Positions 33,618 through 42,242 of a stretch of 64,000 nucleotides of DNA are shown here, in pieces. Within the stretch, counting starts at the first letter, position 1. Each line of letters begins with the position of its first letter. The stretch comes from Ruminococcus flavefaciens (GTDB taxonomy: Bacteria; Bacillota; Clostridia; Oscillospirales; Ruminococcaceae): the NCBI RefSeq assembly GCF_900116855.1, contig NZ_UETD01000009.1, positions 124,001 to 188,000 of the forward strand, written 5' to 3'. The notes beneath the pieces are model-generated. The model worked only from the letters and a program-made list of their open reading frames with translations. It was not told where the DNA came from and searched no databases. A program made the position numbers and the translations under genes.

Positions 33618-35741
33618 TCACTGCTTTATCAGGAAGTATGCTCCGTCATTTTCAACTATTCCGTAGCTGCCGCCGTTTATCTCAAGGGTGAACCTATCGC
33701 AGCGGAAGCCCTCTATATTTATGCTGTCATCTGTACCTCTCACGCTGATAATGAGACCGCCGCTGCCGTCGGAGGCAAGAAGCAGGTCCTCAGCCGAGAT
33801 ACCTCTGAGCTCGATGACCTCTCTGCCCTCGGGGTCGCTGATAATGTCCCTGCCGAAGCCGCGTGCGAAGATGTATCTGTCATCGCCTGCTCCGCCGTTG
33901 AGAGTATCATCTCCTGTGCCGCCCTCAAGTATATCATTGCCGATGCCGCCGAAGAGCACATCATTGCCATCGTCGCCGTGAAGATCGTCGTCCCCCGAAC
34001 CGCCGTTCAGGTAGTCATCGTCCTCGCCGCCGACCAAGTGATCGCTGCCGCTCTCGCCGTAGATATTGTCTCTGCCGCCCTTGCCGTAGAGCCTGTCGTC
34101 TCCGTCGCCGCCATAGATATCGTCATCGCCGCCCCAGCCGTGTATACTGTCGTCTCCGCCGAAGCCCTCTATGACCTCAGCTGCGTCGTCACCCATGATA
34201 TGGTCGGCTTTCTGAGTGCCCTTTCTGCTGCGTTTGCCGCCGGAAGCCTTTTTTGCCTCGGTCTTTTTCGCGGTATTTATGATACCTGCGCTCTCCTGAA
34301 GGGAAAGATACTTCTTCAGCACTGACTTTATCACCATGACAGCTATCCCTGCAAGGAAGCCTGCCTTTTTGATGTAGGAGATTATCATATCGGCTGCCAT
34401 GAGCTGTGCTTTGATTATAAGTCCCAGCTCGTCGGAGTACCTGCTTGAAACTGCTCTGCCGACAGAATAGGCATTCTGCTCCGCATTGTCGCATAGTCCC
34501 TCTATGGCAAGTGCGGCGCCGATATAGTAGAACTTCATGATATCGGGCTCTGACATGATAAGAGATATCTTATCGCTGATAGGTGCTTTTGCCATGGAGC
34601 TGTCCGCATTCTTGCAGTTGGGCACCACCAGCACCTTGAATATGATGTCCTCTCCTGCCTCGCTGCCCACATGGGATACCAGCGGAACGATTATCTCGTA
34701 GAGGTTAGTGATAAAGCCCACTCCCTCATCAAGAGTTGCCATTTCGCCGTTGAGTCCGCGGGGAGAATTGCTTCCGCCGAGGAACTGCTCGGAAAGGGTC
34801 ATAAGGGTCCTGCATATATCCTCCCTCTCCTTCTGAGGAAGGTCCATGATATTGGCGTTTATCTCCCTTGCACAGACCGCAAGCTCACGCTGCCGGGTAG
34901 TCTGCTCGTTGAAGTCATTGGTGTTGAAGTTGAAAATATAGCGGATAAGTCCCTTTTCAATGTCGCTGCTGCGGTCGGGAACTATGGAATGAGCGCCGCT
35001 CATATCCGTAAGGTCGGTGGCGGTCTTTATGTAGATGGTGTTGGTGTCGGGGATTATCTTTTTACCGAGCACATTGACGTAGTCGTTGTCGCCGCAGATG
35101 GAGTACATCCTGCCGCAAAGCTCCTCCGAGGTGCTGTCGGGGTAGTTTATGCTGCCGAGAAATTCGGGAGAAAAGCCCTGTCCGTCAAAGGATATGCATC
35201 GGCTTATGCTGTTTTTATGCTTCGAGGTCAGCATGACATACTGGGCAAGATTTCCGCCCTTGGAATGACCTGTCAGTATCACCCTTACGTCCTCGGAGGG
35301 AGAAAGCTCGTCCATCATATCGTCGAAATACCGCAGAGCTATCTTCTGATACTCCGAAGCCACATTTGCAAGTGCGTCGCCGTTGTCGTACCATCTGCCG
35401 TTGCCTGTGCCGCGGTACACCACATATATCACAGATCGGTCGGGACTGCGGAATGAAGCCGCATAAGCACCTCTGTACTTCCCGTCCATATTCTCGGAAT
35501 AGCTTATGAGCTCATACTCTCCGAAGCTGTTGTTGCTCCTGTGTTCAAGGCTGCTGCGCACCATTGACAGTGCCGCCTGCTGATACTCCTCAAGTCCGCT
35601 GAGACTTATCTGCTGAGCTATGCTGCTGAGGGTAAGAGTCTTTTCGCTCTTTATGCACTTGCTTATGTACATGAATGTATTGAGTATTATCGACATTCTT
35701 GCCTCGTCTTTTATGCCGTGTTTTTCAAAGAAATCAGCCAT
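33618..35741 (-). CDS. Mbeg1-like lipase domain fused to RTX calcium-binding repeats
   Basis: This is a 707-residue protein. Residues 60-270 form an alpha/beta hydrolase of the DUF2974/Mbeg1-like kind: YVVYRGTGNGRWYDNGDAL, then the nucleophile elbow LTGHSKGGNLAQY and the later GDNDYVNVLG and GAHSIVPD (candidate Asp and His). A helical region (about 300-505) contains hydrophobic segments near 410-425 and 455-475. The C-terminal part (about 525-620) has some ten glycine/aspartate nonapeptides (GGxGxDxLxG), a calcium-binding RTX beta roll, and then a haemolysin-related cap (GISAEDLLLASDGSGGLIISV). There is no signal peptide. RTX proteins are normally type I substrates of Gram-negative bacteria. 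The gene overlaps an upstream lipoprotein gene by eight bases. Confidence 0.85.
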   Translation of the reverse strand: MADFFEKHGIKDEARMSIILNTFMYISKCIKSEKTLTLSSIAQQISLSGLEEYQQAALSMVRSSLEHRSNNSFGEYELISYSENMDGKYRGAYAASFRSPDRSVIYVVYRGTGNGRWYDNGDALANVASEYQKIALRYFDDMMDELSPSEDVRVILTGHSKGGNLAQYVMLTSKHKNSISRCISFDGQGFSPEFLGSINYPDSTSEELCGRMYSICGDNDYVNVLGKKIIPDTNTIYIKTATDLTDMSGAHSIVPDRSSDIEKGLIRYIFNFNTNDFNEQTTRQRELAVCAREINANIMDLPQKEREDICRTLMTLSEQFLGGSNSPRGLNGEMATLDEGVGFITNLYEIIVPLVSHVGSEAGEDIIFKVLVVPNCKNADSSMAKAPISDKISLIMSEPDIMKFYYIGAALAIEGLCDNAEQNAYSVGRAVSSRYSDELGLIIKAQLMAADMIISYIKKAGFLAGIAVMVIKSVLKKYLSLQESAGIINTAKKTEAKKASGGKRSRKGTQKADHIMGDDAAEVIEGFGGDDSIHGWGGDDDIYGGDGDDRLYGKGGRDNIYGESGSDHLVGGEDDDYLNGGSGDDDLHGDDGNDVLFGGIGNDILEGGTGDDTLNGGAGDDRYIFARGFGRDIISDPEGREVIELRGISAEDLLLASDGSGGLIISVRGTDDSINIEGFRCDRFTLEINGGSYGIVENDGAYFLIKQ

Positions 35742-36441
35742 TGCCGTTGACCTCCCACTTTCTTTCGGTTATATTGAAGTTGTCGTCCATTCCCACGGTG
35801 CAGTCGGCAAGGATATGGCTCCTGTCCACATCCTTTGCGGAAGCCGCGTTCTTGTAGCTGTCATTGTCGTCAAGATAGGCGATATAGAAATAGCAGCCTA
35901 TTTTCTCATCTGCCAGTTTATCCATAAGCTCATCAAGCTGTTCATCCTTTTTGCTCAGGTCCTGCCCCTCGGGAAGAAGCAGATACCAGTAGAACTTTCC
36001 TCCCCTGAGCATATCGCCGACCGCGGAATCCTTTCCGATATCCGCAGGCAGCACTCCCGTATCGTCGGGAACGTAAAACGTCCTGCATTCACCGTAAACA
36101 TCATCTGCAATATCCGTCAGATATGCGGCAGCCTCATCTCTGAGACAATACGCCATGAAGTTGTCCCTGTCCCCGGTCTTTCCGTCAAAAACGCCGTGGA
36201 CCGCATATATCCTCTCATCGGGCAGGCTCTCCGCACGCACATATACCGCGCAGTGGTCTGCGGAAAGATTTCCGCCTCCTGCATCCTCGATAAGAGTGAA
36301 GGACTCGCCGTACTTCTTTTCGAGCCCCTTTATCAGCTCCTGCCTGCTGTCTCTTTCGGAAGCAACCGCACAGCTCCACAGCATTGCAGCCGCAGTCAGA
36401 AGCACTGTTATTGCAGAAGCGCACTGTTTTATCTTTTTCAT
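35734..36441 (-). CDS. Lipoprotein of unknown function, coupled to RTX lipase gene
   Basis: This is a 235-residue protein with a lipoprotein signal (LWSC, Cys near residue 24). It is an acidic extracellular domain with no motif I recognise (GLEKKYGESFTLIEDAGGGNLSADHCAVYVR..., ending ITERKWEVNGNG). CAGGAG sits ahead of the start. Its last eight bases overlap the start of the RTX lipase gene, so the two are translationally coupled. By analogy with surface lipoproteins paired with lytic enzymes, it could be an immunity or chaperone partner, but nothing in its sequence proves this. Confidence 0.72.
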   Translation of the reverse strand: MKKIKQCASAITVLLTAAAMLWSCAVASERDSRQELIKGLEKKYGESFTLIEDAGGGNLSADHCAVYVRAESLPDERIYAVHGVFDGKTGDRDNFMAYCLRDEAAAYLTDIADDVYGECRTFYVPDDTGVLPADIGKDSAVGDMLRGGKFYWYLLLPEGQDLSKKDEQLDELMDKLADEKIGCYFYIAYLDDNDSYKNAASAKDVDRSHILADCTVGMDDNFNITERKWEVNGNG

Positions 36442-36574
36442 CTCTATCTCCTGTTTATCGCAGCGGGTCTGCGCCTGCGCGCAGAAACCCTGTGCTGCCG
36501 AAAAATACCATACCCCTATTTTGCCATATTATTGCGGTTTTGTCAAGGATAAAAAGCAGTTTTGCGGTATAAAG

Positions 36575-36597
36575 GAAAAAGCCGACTTTCGTCGGCT
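36575..36597 (-). terminator. Terminator of GH16 gene
   Basis: AGCCGAC (36580-36586) pairs with GTCGGCT (36591-36597), with TTTTTCC after the stem on the minus strand. Confidence 0.82.
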
Positions 36598-36611
36598 AAA
36601 TCAAAGAGGGG

Positions 36612-38027
36612 TCAAGATATTTCTTCGACTCTGACATTAGAGATATACACAGTTGCTGTGGAACCTCTGTGTCCGAGATTGAATTCAAGTCTGCCGTTTG
36701 GGTCGTCCTTGTCCTTCATCTCGAAGTCATATGTAAATGTCTGTTTTTCGGGTGTTACAGTGAGCTTTGTGTCCTGCAGGTAGCGTATCCAGCCTGCTGT
36801 GGGAGCTGACACGCATACCACGATATCACGCTCCTCATCTGCATAGGCATCGAATGTAGCTCTGTACTTCTTTCCCTTTATCATGGGGAGCTCGGGCTGT
36901 ACCAGCTGAACGGAATAGTCCTCTGTGCCCTCTGCCTCGGAGCTTATAACTATCATGTTGTCCCTTATCTCGGCACTGCCCTCGCCGCCGTTAAAGAGCA
37001 GGAACTTCCAGTTTACATCGTCGGTCAGGTCCTCCGCCTCGGAGAAGTCGCCGTTGAAGATGAAATTTCCGTCCTCAAGCGCCTCGCGGTAATGCTTTTC
37101 GGGCTTTGTCACGTTGGTATCATACTCGGGCTTCTGATAAACTCTCACATAGTCTATCTCGAACTCCGCCTTGTCAAAGTCCGTGGTCTCGTCGGGGTCA
37201 CCGGGCCATACGCCGCCTACTGCAAGGTTCATCTGCACGAAAAATGGCTGGTCGAAGGGTGCAGGATAGGGCTTGTCGTCCTCGCCCTGAACTGCTGTGA
37301 ACCAGTCATTGACCGTGTGGTAAAGGTTGCCGTCGATGTACCAGCGTATCTCACCGGGCTCCCACTCTACCGAAAACTCGTGGAAGCTGTCGGCATAGGT
37401 CTGTCCCGTAAGTCCCCATGTACCCTGCTGTTCGCCGTGGGGCTCGCCGTAGTGGAGAGTTCCGTAGGCGGTGCTGACATCGTTGCCCAGCACCTCCATT
37501 ATGTCTATCTCGCCGCACTTGGGCCACTGTCCGTAGTAGCCCTCGTCCTTGGGCATCATCCAGATAGCAGGCCACAACCCCTGTCCCTCGGGGACCTTTG
37601 CTCTGGCGACTACCTTTCCGTAGGTGAAGTCGGTCTTGTTCTTTCCAGTGACCTTACCCGAAGTATAGTGCGCTCTGCCGTTGTTCTCGGTCTTTATAGC
37701 CTTTATGACAAGATTCCCGTCACGGACAAAAACATTGTCCGTTGAGGTGGTGTACTCCTGAAGCTCCTCATTTGTCCAGCCCGGCTCATGGGGCTCGTAG
37801 TTCCACTTGGTCTGGTCAAGCTCGCTTCCGCTGAATTCGTCGTTCCAGAGAAGGTCATAGCCCTCGATTTTGGGAACATCCTCCTCCTGAGCAGCTGTCG
37901 CTGACTCTGCAACGGCAGTCTCGGGAGCGGTCTCACTTACCGAGCTTTCCTTTGAGCTGCCGCAGCCTGTAACGGCTGCAGTAAGCGCCATTGCTGCAAT
38001 AAAAGATAATGCCTTGATACTTTTCAT
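36612..38027 (-). CDS. GH16 beta-glucanase lipoprotein with C-terminal carbohydrate-binding module
   Basis: This 471-residue enzyme hydrolyses beta-1,3 or mixed-linkage beta-1,3-1,4 glucans. The lipobox VTGC gives lipidated Cys22, followed by a Ser/Thr/Ala/Glu linker (25-50). The GH16 domain spans about 55-300: DEFSGSELDQTKWNYE, WPAIWMMP, then the catalytic E173-I-D175-I-M-E178, and the product-side strand HEFSVEWEPGEIRWYIDG. The Met in EIDIME is the laminarinase/bacterial lichenase bulge form. Residues 325-471 look like a CBM4/9-type beta-sandwich (NFIFNGDFSEAEDL...NWKFLLFNGGEGSAEIRD). As with the GH11 enzyme, it is lipid-anchored rather than dockerin-borne. A TATAAT -10 at 38076-38071 (minus) is likely its promoter. 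Confidence 0.94.
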   Translation of the reverse strand: MKSIKALSFIAAMALTAAVTGCGSSKESSVSETAPETAVAESATAAQEEDVPKIEGYDLLWNDEFSGSELDQTKWNYEPHEPGWTNEELQEYTTSTDNVFVRDGNLVIKAIKTENNGRAHYTSGKVTGKNKTDFTYGKVVARAKVPEGQGLWPAIWMMPKDEGYYGQWPKCGEIDIMEVLGNDVSTAYGTLHYGEPHGEQQGTWGLTGQTYADSFHEFSVEWEPGEIRWYIDGNLYHTVNDWFTAVQGEDDKPYPAPFDQPFFVQMNLAVGGVWPGDPDETTDFDKAEFEIDYVRVYQKPEYDTNVTKPEKHYREALEDGNFIFNGDFSEAEDLTDDVNWKFLLFNGGEGSAEIRDNMIVISSEAEGTEDYSVQLVQPELPMIKGKKYRATFDAYADEERDIVVCVSAPTAGWIRYLQDTKLTVTPEKQTFTYDFEMKDKDDPNGRLEFNLGHRGSTATVYISNVRVEEIS

Positions 38028-38156
38028 ATTTTCTCCTCCCTGAATACGAGTTCAGTTGCATCTTGGCATTATTATAACTTTTCGCAGTGAAAAATGATAG
38101 CAAAATCAGGAGATTTATAGTAAGCTTATGACATAACACATTTTCAAGGCACAGAA

Positions 38157-38190
38157 AAGCTGCCGCGTTCATTATGACACGGCAGCTTCC
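38157..38190 (-). terminator. Terminator of GntR-ABC-CPBP operon
   Basis: AAGCTGCCG (38158-38166 region) pairs with CGGCAGCTT (38180-38188). On the minus strand the stem is followed by TTTTCTG. Confidence 0.8.
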
Positions 38191-38209
38191 GTATTATTAC
38201 TTATCGGGA

Positions 38210-39082
38210 CTATGCTTTCATCGCCTGCGGAGCAGAGTGCTTTCCTGCATGGGCTTTGGCTCTGAGCAGCAGAAGCATGAATATCACTGCAAGTACAGCC
38301 ATAGGTATATATTGAAAAACGTCAGCAAGCTTTCCGAGGTCAGTATCCTCGGGTATATCGCTCTGCATGAACAGCTCCATAATGGCGTTCTGGCTTGCAT
38401 TGAACATGAAATGCGCTACCACCGCAGGGAATACGCTGTCGGTCTTTTTTGTAAGCCACATCAGGAACACTCCGAAGCAGGTCAGCAGCACAAGTCTGCC
38501 AAAAGCCAACTTCATTGAGAATGAAAACGAGCCGTAACCTCCGAGATAGTTTGAAATGTCAATTGGGAAATGCCAAAGTCCCCATATAATACCGCCTATC
38601 AGACAAGTGCCTAATGTTCCCACCAGCGGCTCCAGTTTCCGGTTCATATATCCGCGCCAGCCAAGCTCCTCGCCCAGAAGTCCTGCCGACACCACAGCGG
38701 ACTGTCCCATGAGTATGAATATGACCGACAGCACGTTATCCGCCGTAAATGCGCTGAGTCGGCTGCCGTGACCGCCGATGATGACGGGAAGCAGCTCAGA
38801 TGCGGAAAAGCATAACAGCGGCACCGCAAATGCCAGCAGGTACCATCTGAAATTGCCGTGAAAATTAAAGTGCAGCTTCATATCCCCGAAGCCCTCCTTT
38901 GTGACTGCCCTTGTGATAAGACAGGCTATAGCAGGAGAGAAAGAGAACAGCTGAGTGATTATGAAGCTTACCCTTGCGGAAGTCTCCATGGGCTTTCTGA
39001 AAACTATGAGCAGAAGGCTCAGTGCAAAGGCGATGAGGAGATAAAGCCCAAGACGCCTGAGGTTTTCTTTTTTATTTGTCAT
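38210..39082 (-). CDS. CPBP-family (CAAX-like) intramembrane metalloprotease
   Basis: This is a 290-residue membrane protein with about eight helices. It has the family motifs GEELGWRGY (E138, E139, R143), WGLWHFP (H171) and a final AHFMFNA that supplies another His and Asn; these side chains form the intramembrane metal site. Bacterial members process membrane proteins or peptides and often accompany bacteriocin self-immunity genes. Here it is the last gene of an operon with a GntR regulator and an ABC transporter, a context that also points to peptide defence. Its start overlaps the preceding permease end by 11 bases. Confidence 0.93.
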   Translation of the reverse strand: MTNKKENLRRLGLYLLIAFALSLLLIVFRKPMETSARVSFIITQLFSFSPAIACLITRAVTKEGFGDMKLHFNFHGNFRWYLLAFAVPLLCFSASELLPVIIGGHGSRLSAFTADNVLSVIFILMGQSAVVSAGLLGEELGWRGYMNRKLEPLVGTLGTCLIGGIIWGLWHFPIDISNYLGGYGSFSFSMKLAFGRLVLLTCFGVFLMWLTKKTDSVFPAVVAHFMFNASQNAIMELFMQSDIPEDTDLGKLADVFQYIPMAVLAVIFMLLLLRAKAHAGKHSAPQAMKA

Positions 39083-39779
39083 ACGTCTCCGCTCCTTTCA
39101 GATAGACCCTGCACGATATGCGGTAGGAAGCATAGTATGCAGCCAGAGCAGCAACAGCTCCCGCAGGAAGCAGGGGCGATCTTGTGTACTCTGTGAATGC
39201 CTTGCATACACTATTGTACACATCTTCAAAATTGTCAATGTTTATCAGCAGAACTGTCAATACAACTACAATTATCGCCAGTACGGAAATAAGCTTTATG
39301 GTATTGCCCTTTTTTGCACCGAAGCGATAGAAAAGCGGTATATCCACCGATCTGAGAAGGAACTGGATGAATACCAGAGGTACTGCAATTGCAGAAGCAG
39401 AGCTCTCCACCATCATTCCCTTATCCGCAGCAATGGCTGTAATAAGCTGCTCACACAGCGAAAAGCTTGTCAGGAACAGCAGTGACATTACGAATATCAT
39501 CTCGTATTTCACACGGAGAAAGCCTTTGTAGCCGTCCGATGTTGAGGAAACGAAGTACGCCCAGAGCTTGCGGTCATCGCCGTTGAGGACAGCCATCTCC
39601 ATACCTCCTGCCAGCAGGAGTCCGCCTATCAGTCCGAGCATAAGCAGGATATTATAGTCATGCGCATTATAGCTGTCCCTGAACATTATCAGGACTATCA
39701 GTGCAACAAAGCCGCTGACAACGGTAAGGAGTATGTATCTCAGGTTCTGCTTCAGCTCCTTATAGACGAAGCCTGTCAT
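39072..39779 (-). CDS. ABC-2-like permease subunit 2
   Basis: This is a 235-residue protein with about six membrane helices (near 14-32, 44-65, 95-115, 122-150, 165-185 and 205-225). No family signature beyond the ABC-2 layout is visible. The start at 39779 overlaps the stop of the previous permease by one base (TAATG), with GAGAGAGG as ribosome-binding site. An in-frame extension to 39809 would enter the previous gene. It probably dimerises with the 249-residue permease to form the membrane channel served by the ATPase at 40528. Confidence 0.8.
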   Translation of the reverse strand: MTGFVYKELKQNLRYILLTVVSGFVALIVLIMFRDSYNAHDYNILLMLGLIGGLLLAGGMEMAVLNGDDRKLWAYFVSSTSDGYKGFLRVKYEMIFVMSLLFLTSFSLCEQLITAIAADKGMMVESSASAIAVPLVFIQFLLRSVDIPLFYRFGAKKGNTIKLISVLAIIVVVLTVLLINIDNFEDVYNSVCKAFTEYTRSPLLPAGAVAALAAYYASYRISCRVYLKGAETYDK

Positions 39780-40528
39780 TATGCCTCTCTCCTCTCGTAT
39801 GATCTCCACATTACGATGTAATACAATGCGCAGATAAGAACAAACACAGCAGCGCTTATCAGTATAAAGTAACCCTTGTTCATGGTGTCTATGATGTTAA
39901 ACAGCCTGTCTGCAATGCTGATCTTTTTTCCGGAGCCGATCTTGATGGGGAAATGTGTGAGAATGAAGAACAGCGCCACACCTGCGGCTGAGGCAATAAT
40001 GCCGAATTTTTTCAGATCATTCTTACTGTTTGCCATAAGCAGTATACCGCAGTAAATAGTATCGAAAACCAAAGCAATGGAAGATATGATGAGGTATGCG
40101 CTTATAGTGCTTCCTATTATTTTTCCGCCGACGATCGCCTTTGCAGCTGCGGCATAGCAGAGGATAAAGGCTGCAAAAAAAGCTATCATGATAAGCTTCA
40201 TCATAAGGTCTGAGGCAGCTCTCTGCTTTGCCGTGGGAGGCAGTGCGTAGGAATACCTTTTCCAGCCGCTGGCTATATCAGCCTTATGCACCCTGTTGTT
40301 CATTCCTGCGATAAATCCGCCTATAGCTGCAAGGAACAGCGCTACGACTGCGATGGATACCTTTGTTTCCCTGAGCTCCTCAGCAGTCATTTCAAGAAGC
40401 GACTGCTTTTCCACAAGAACAGGGAGAATAAACACAGTCTCCGTCAGCAGGAAAAGTATGGTCATCAATATATAGTGTCCGCGTGAGAGTCTCCATTCTC
40501 TGTAAACAAGGGATCTGTACATTTTCAT
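39779..40528 (-). CDS. ABC-2-like permease subunit 1
   Basis: This is a 249-residue membrane protein with six helices (near 20-38, 58-80, 110-132, 140-162, 175-193 and 222-240). Between helices 2 and 3 lies the cytoplasmic segment NNRVHKADIASGWKRYSYALPPTAKQRAASDLMMK, matching the coupling loop of ABC-2 permeases. The start at 40528 overlaps the ATPase stop in a TAATG arrangement, with AAAGGAG upstream. The neighbouring genes make it part of a YtrA-type regulated exporter. Confidence 0.82.
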   Translation of the reverse strand: MKMYRSLVYREWRLSRGHYILMTILFLLTETVFILPVLVEKQSLLEMTAEELRETKVSIAVVALFLAAIGGFIAGMNNRVHKADIASGWKRYSYALPPTAKQRAASDLMMKLIMIAFFAAFILCYAAAAKAIVGGKIIGSTISAYLIISSIALVFDTIYCGILLMANSKNDLKKFGIIASAAGVALFFILTHFPIKIGSGKKISIADRLFNIIDTMNKGYFILISAAVFVLICALYYIVMWRSYERREA

Positions 40529-41406
40529 TACGACCACTCCTTTGCGTCTCTGTGTACATAGTAGAGCATGATATCGTCAAGGCTTGCAGGATCGATCACT
40601 GTATCCCTGTACTTCATCTTTGCGTTTTCACGGTCATTTACCATTATCTCGGCACCGAAATTGTTTGTGCGAATGCTTACAATGTCCTCGGGGTCAACAT
40701 TCTGAATGTAGTCCTTTGCACATCTGAGAATACCGTGGCTTTCGAGTATCTCGTCCTTATAGCCCGTCAGCAGTATCCTGCCCTTGTCGATGAATGTTAC
40801 CATATCGGCTATCTTCTCAAGGTCAGAGGTGATGTGCGAGGACATAAGGATAGAGCGCTCGCCGTTTCCCAGATACTCCATGAAGATGTGGAGTATCTCG
40901 TCGCGGACAACGGGGTCCAGTCCCGTAGTAGCCTCGTCCATTACCAGAAGCTCGGCATTGTGGGACAGGGCACAGGCGATCTGAAGCTTCATCTTCATGC
41001 CCTTTGAAAACTGTCCTATCTTCTTTTTCTTGGGAAGCTGGAAACGATCGATATACTTCATATATGTATCGTCGTTCCAATCGGGATAGAGTCCGCGGAA
41101 TATCTTCGCCATATCCTTTACATTGAACATATCATGGAAGGGCAGCTCATCGAATACTACCGCGATGCGCTTTTTCAGCTCCGCCTCGTCCTTAACATGA
41201 TCCATACCAAGCAGGCTTATCTCGCCGCTGTCGATATCGGTGATATGCAGCAGACTGCGGATAGTGGTGGTCTTGCCTGCGCCGTTCTGTCCGATAAATC
41301 CCATAATGCAGCCCTTGGGAACGTCAAAGCTGATATTGTCCAGTACAAAGCCGTCATAGCGCTTTGTTACGCCCTTTATAGCAATTGCATTCTCATATGA
41401 TTTCAT
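40528..41406 (-). CDS. ABC transporter ATPase of GntR-controlled operon
   Basis: This is a 292-residue ATP-binding subunit. It has Walker A GQNGAGKTTT, signature FSKGMKMKLQIACAL, Walker B LLVMDEATTGLDP and a switch His in LMSSHITSDL. The sequence is of the YtrB type, and the C-terminal extension (about 215-292) is usual for that group. GGAGGGG lies ahead of the start at 41406. Transcription comes from the GntR gene two bases upstream. YtrB relatives respond to cell-wall antibiotics in Bacillus; the substrate here is unproven. Confidence 0.92.
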   Translation of the reverse strand: MKSYENAIAIKGVTKRYDGFVLDNISFDVPKGCIMGFIGQNGAGKTTTIRSLLHITDIDSGEISLLGMDHVKDEAELKKRIAVVFDELPFHDMFNVKDMAKIFRGLYPDWNDDTYMKYIDRFQLPKKKKIGQFSKGMKMKLQIACALSHNAELLVMDEATTGLDPVVRDEILHIFMEYLGNGERSILMSSHITSDLEKIADMVTFIDKGRILLTGYKDEILESHGILRCAKDYIQNVDPEDIVSIRTNNFGAEIMVNDRENAKMKYRDTVIDPASLDDIMLYYVHRDAKEWS

Positions 41407-41407
41407 T

Positions 41408-41782
41408 TTATTCCCCTCCGTTAACGAGATCGAGCAGTTCGTGAAGCTCATCCATGGTGACTCCTACCTTTCGTGCAGCGTCCCCTGCTTCCATGAGCAG
41501 ACCCTCTATACGCTTGATCTGCTCCTCACGATAAAGCTCTAAATTCTGCGCCTTTACAAAGGAGCCCCTGCCCGTATAGCTCTCGATAAAGCCGTCACGT
41601 TCAAGCTCCTCATAGGCACGTTTTGTTGTCATAAAGCTGATACGGAGCTCCGTCGCAAGGACGCGCATAGACGGCAGGGCTTCTCCCTCTGCCAGCTTGC
41701 CCTCCAGTATCAGGGTCTTGATCTGGTTGGCGATCTGTAAATAGATCGGCTCACCCGATGAATTGCTGATATTGATATTCAT
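41408..41782 (-). CDS. GntR-family repressor, YtrA subfamily
   Basis: This is a 124-residue regulator. The N-terminal winged helix-turn-helix (about 8-75) contains PIYLQIANQIKTLILEGKLAEGEALPSMRVLATELRISFMTTKRAYEELERDGFIES. Its C-terminal effector part is only about 45 helical residues, as expected for YtrA. AAGGAG stands ahead of the start at 41782; a longer reading to 41839 has no site. Its gene opens an operon with an ATPase, two permeases and a CPBP protease, and an inverted-repeat operator lies over the promoter start site, so it represses its own operon. Confidence 0.93.
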   Translation of the reverse strand: MNINISNSSGEPIYLQIANQIKTLILEGKLAEGEALPSMRVLATELRISFMTTKRAYEELERDGFIESYTGRGSFVKAQNLELYREEQIKRIEGLLMEAGDAARKVGVTMDELHELLDLVNGGE

Positions 41783-41846
41783 ATGTGTACACTCCTTGTG
41801 GTTATAGAACTCTGTTATACCTTCCGGATTGTATAGCAAAGCTAAA

Positions 41847-41898
41847 ATTGTATAACTACTATGTATACAATTATATCAGCAGTGTTACACTTTGTCAA
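41847..41898 (-). promoter_or_regulatory. Promoter and operator of GntR-ABC operon
   Basis: On the minus strand, TTGACA (41898-41893), 17 bases, TATAAT (41875-41870). Immediately downstream, ATTGTATA (41847-41854) and TATACAAT (41864-41871) form a perfect 8-bp inverted repeat with a 9-bp spacer, overlapping the -10 and start site. A third half-site ATTGTATA lies at 41828-41835. This is the placement expected for a YtrA-type repressor. Confidence 0.87.
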
Positions 41899-42242
41899 GG
41901 GGGGAAATAAAAAAATCCAAAAATTTTTTTCTGAAAATAAAATGGTGCATTCAGAGCATACTTCTCCCCTCTATTATATAGACAGCCGCTATCTCTCCCG
42001 ATGGAAACGTTAACGTATAAGGAAATGACCGAAAACCGAACTCTGAACAGAGGTAATCGTATTATACCTCCTTGACATTATCGGTTATTCGTGATATACT
42101 TTGGTAAAGAGCGAACCGCTCGAAATGGTTTTATGAATGAGATTGACAGTTATTCGTGCTTGTCGATCTCATTCTTTATACCTTGGTATAATTCGTATAT
42201 GTATCAATACTTATCAGAATTCACAATACAAAGGAGCTTGTT
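41899..42242 (+). promoter_or_regulatory. Intergenic region with promoter and leader hairpin of SUKH gene
   Basis: TTGACA (42072-42077), 17 bases, TATACT (42095-42100) start a leader of about 135 bases. A long hairpin (42136-42149 with 42160-42173) is followed by CTTTATA and may attenuate the transcript. A second TATAAT at 42187-42192 has no clear -35. No ORF is supported in 41899-42242. Confidence 0.6.

Noticed and set aside
34671-35456. Plus-strand ORF of 261 codons
   Set aside because: It is the shadow of the RTX lipase gene, a common effect of its GC-rich, Gly/Asp-rich codons.
40483-41007. Plus-strand ORF of 174 codons
   Set aside because: It is antisense to the ABC ATPase gene, which has all nucleotide-binding motifs.
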